DNA from: an uncultured Porphyromonadaceae bacterium
GTDB lineage: Bacteria > Bacteroidota > Bacteroidia > Bacteroidales > Muribaculaceae
NCBI GenBank assembly: GCA_947174735.1
Contig: CAMWKC010000127.1
Coordinates: 1-6,438, forward strand
Length of the DNA: 6,438 nucleotides
Reading direction: 5' to 3'
Both the position numbers and the translations under genes were made by a program. The notes under the pieces are model-generated. The model was not told where the DNA came from. It saw only the letters and a list, made by a program, of their open reading frames with translations, and searched no databases. Shown here in pieces: positions 5,615-6,438 of the stretch. Numbering within the stretch: position 1 is the first letter of the stretch; each line of letters opens with the position of its first letter.

Positions 5615-6438
5615 TCAATGCCACAACAGGCATAACAGACCCGCTGCCACACAATAGACAGCAAACCAGATAAGCTTGCCCTTCTTTACCAGATTAATCA
5701 TCCATTTGCAGGCACAACAACCTACTATGAACGAAGCAAAGAAACCTATAGCCATAGGCCCCGCTCCGACGCTGACAGCATCTTCAGCAGCCGGACTGGC
5801 CAGCATATCTTTGAGATCAAGGAGCGCTTCACCCAATATAGGAATTATAACCATCAGAAAAGAAAATTGGGCCACCTGATCGCGTTTGTCACCGATAATT
5901 ATACCTGTAGCTATCGTAGTACCTGATCTGCTCAGACCCGGCAGTACAGCCAGTGACTGGGCACAGCCTATTATAAAAGCATCAAGCCATGTTATATCAC
6001 GTCCCCGCGAAGCCGGAACCATACCGGTACTGTTACGGGTTTCACGCATACCGGTATAGTGTGCGAAAGCTAATAAACAGGCTGTTATTAACAGACATAC
6101 ACCTACCAAACTAAGTCCGTTACCAAAGAAATTCTCCACATAATCTTTAAAACATACACCTACTATACCTATGGGAATACATGATAACAGTAGTTTGCAG
6201 ACATAATAGAAATCAGCGTCACGTCTGAAAGTAAAGAAACTCCGGCAAAGCCTGGCAAACATAGGCCACAGAACGAATATGGTGGAAAGCACTGTGGCAG
6301 CGTGAAGGAGTATATCAAACTCAAGGACTTTATCCGAAGGGAGATTTACACCGAGTATCTGGCGAAAAATCTCAAGATGCCCGCTTGAACTTATGGGCAG
6401 ATACTCTGAGAGGCCCTGCACTATACCCAATATCAGGG
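5615..6438 (-). CDS. uppP: Undecaprenyl-diphosphatase UppP (BacA family), N-terminus cut by the window edge
   Basis: UppP is an inner-membrane enzyme that dephosphorylates undecaprenyl pyrophosphate, recycling the lipid carrier for peptidoglycan and other surface polymers; overproduction in other bacteria gives bacitracin resistance. Both signature segments are present: GIVQGLSEYLPISSSGH near the N-terminus and PGLSRSGTT in the middle, which form the active site at the membrane. Several hydrophobic helices follow, ending in WFAVYCVAAGLLCLLWH. The reading frame stays open to the edge: the codons before GIVQGL read Leu-Ile-Leu, as in family members, so an in-frame TTG at 6430 is not the start. 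I estimate that about six to eight residues are missing. It is the most upstream gene seen of the - strand operon, so its promoter lies outside. Confidence 0.95.
   Translation of the reverse strand, partial: LILGIVQGLSEYLPISSSGHLEIFRQILGVNLPSDKVLEFDILLHAATVLSTIFVLWPMFARLCRSFFTFRRDADFYYVCKLLLSCIPIGIVGVCFKDYVENFFGNGLSLVGVCLLITACLLAFAHYTGMRETRNSTGMVPASRGRDITWLDAFIIGCAQSLAVLPGLSRSGTTIATGIIIGDKRDQVAQFSFLMVIIPILGEALLDLKDMLASPAAEDAVSVGAGPMAIGFFASFIVGCCACKWMINLVKKGKLIWFAVYCVAAGLLCLLWH

Noticed and set aside
6428..6430. TTG as the uppP start codon
   Set aside because: The frame stays open to the window edge and the preceding Leu-Ile codons match the conserved family N-terminus, so the gene is cut by the edge rather than starting here.

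Overview
This window looks chromosomal and comes from a member of the Bacteroidota, most likely order Bacteroidales. Three things point there: a DUF2851 protein (a family I know only from this phylum), the gene order uppP-truB-queA with QueA and TruB sequences of Bacteroides type, and two perfect matches to the Bacteroidota sigma-ABfr -7 box (TAnnTTTG). Translation starts lack Shine-Dalgarno sequences, which also fits. I cannot fix the genus; a Muribaculaceae- or Prevotella-like lineage is a guess.

Left part, + strand (1-2220): a promoter at 141-148 drives a two-gene unit, a DUF2851 protein (182-1489) followed five bases later by the recombination mediator gene recO (1495-2220).

Middle (2221-2569): a 349-bp AT-rich spacer without a protein gene of normal size. 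Its right end holds what looks like a self-contained small RNA gene on the + strand: a -7 box at 2475-2482, a transcript of roughly 64 nt, and an intrinsic terminator with a GNRA loop at 2520-2551. A second GC-rich terminator hairpin (2556-2597) follows at once and overlaps the 3' end of the convergent acyltransferase gene.

Right part, - strand (2570-6438), read from right to left: uppP (its first few codons lie beyond the edge), truB, queA and a family-3 membrane acyltransferase. The gaps are short (27 bp between uppP and truB with the start chosen here), queA and the acyltransferase overlap by 4 bp (ATGA), and only the truB-queA junction is roomy (94 bp). That junction contains two interleaved inverted repeats that would fold on the mRNA strand as an H-type pseudoknot with an A-rich loop, upstream of a queuosine gene. 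This is the most interesting possible regulatory element here.

Functionally the operon combines lipid-carrier recycling for the cell wall (UppP), two tRNA modifications (pseudouridine 55 by TruB, queuosine by QueA) and a probable O-acyl transfer step in the envelope. I see no mobile element, CRISPR array, rRNA or tRNA. The protein genes themselves are largely ordinary housekeeping genes; the novelty, if any, is in the non-coding stretches.
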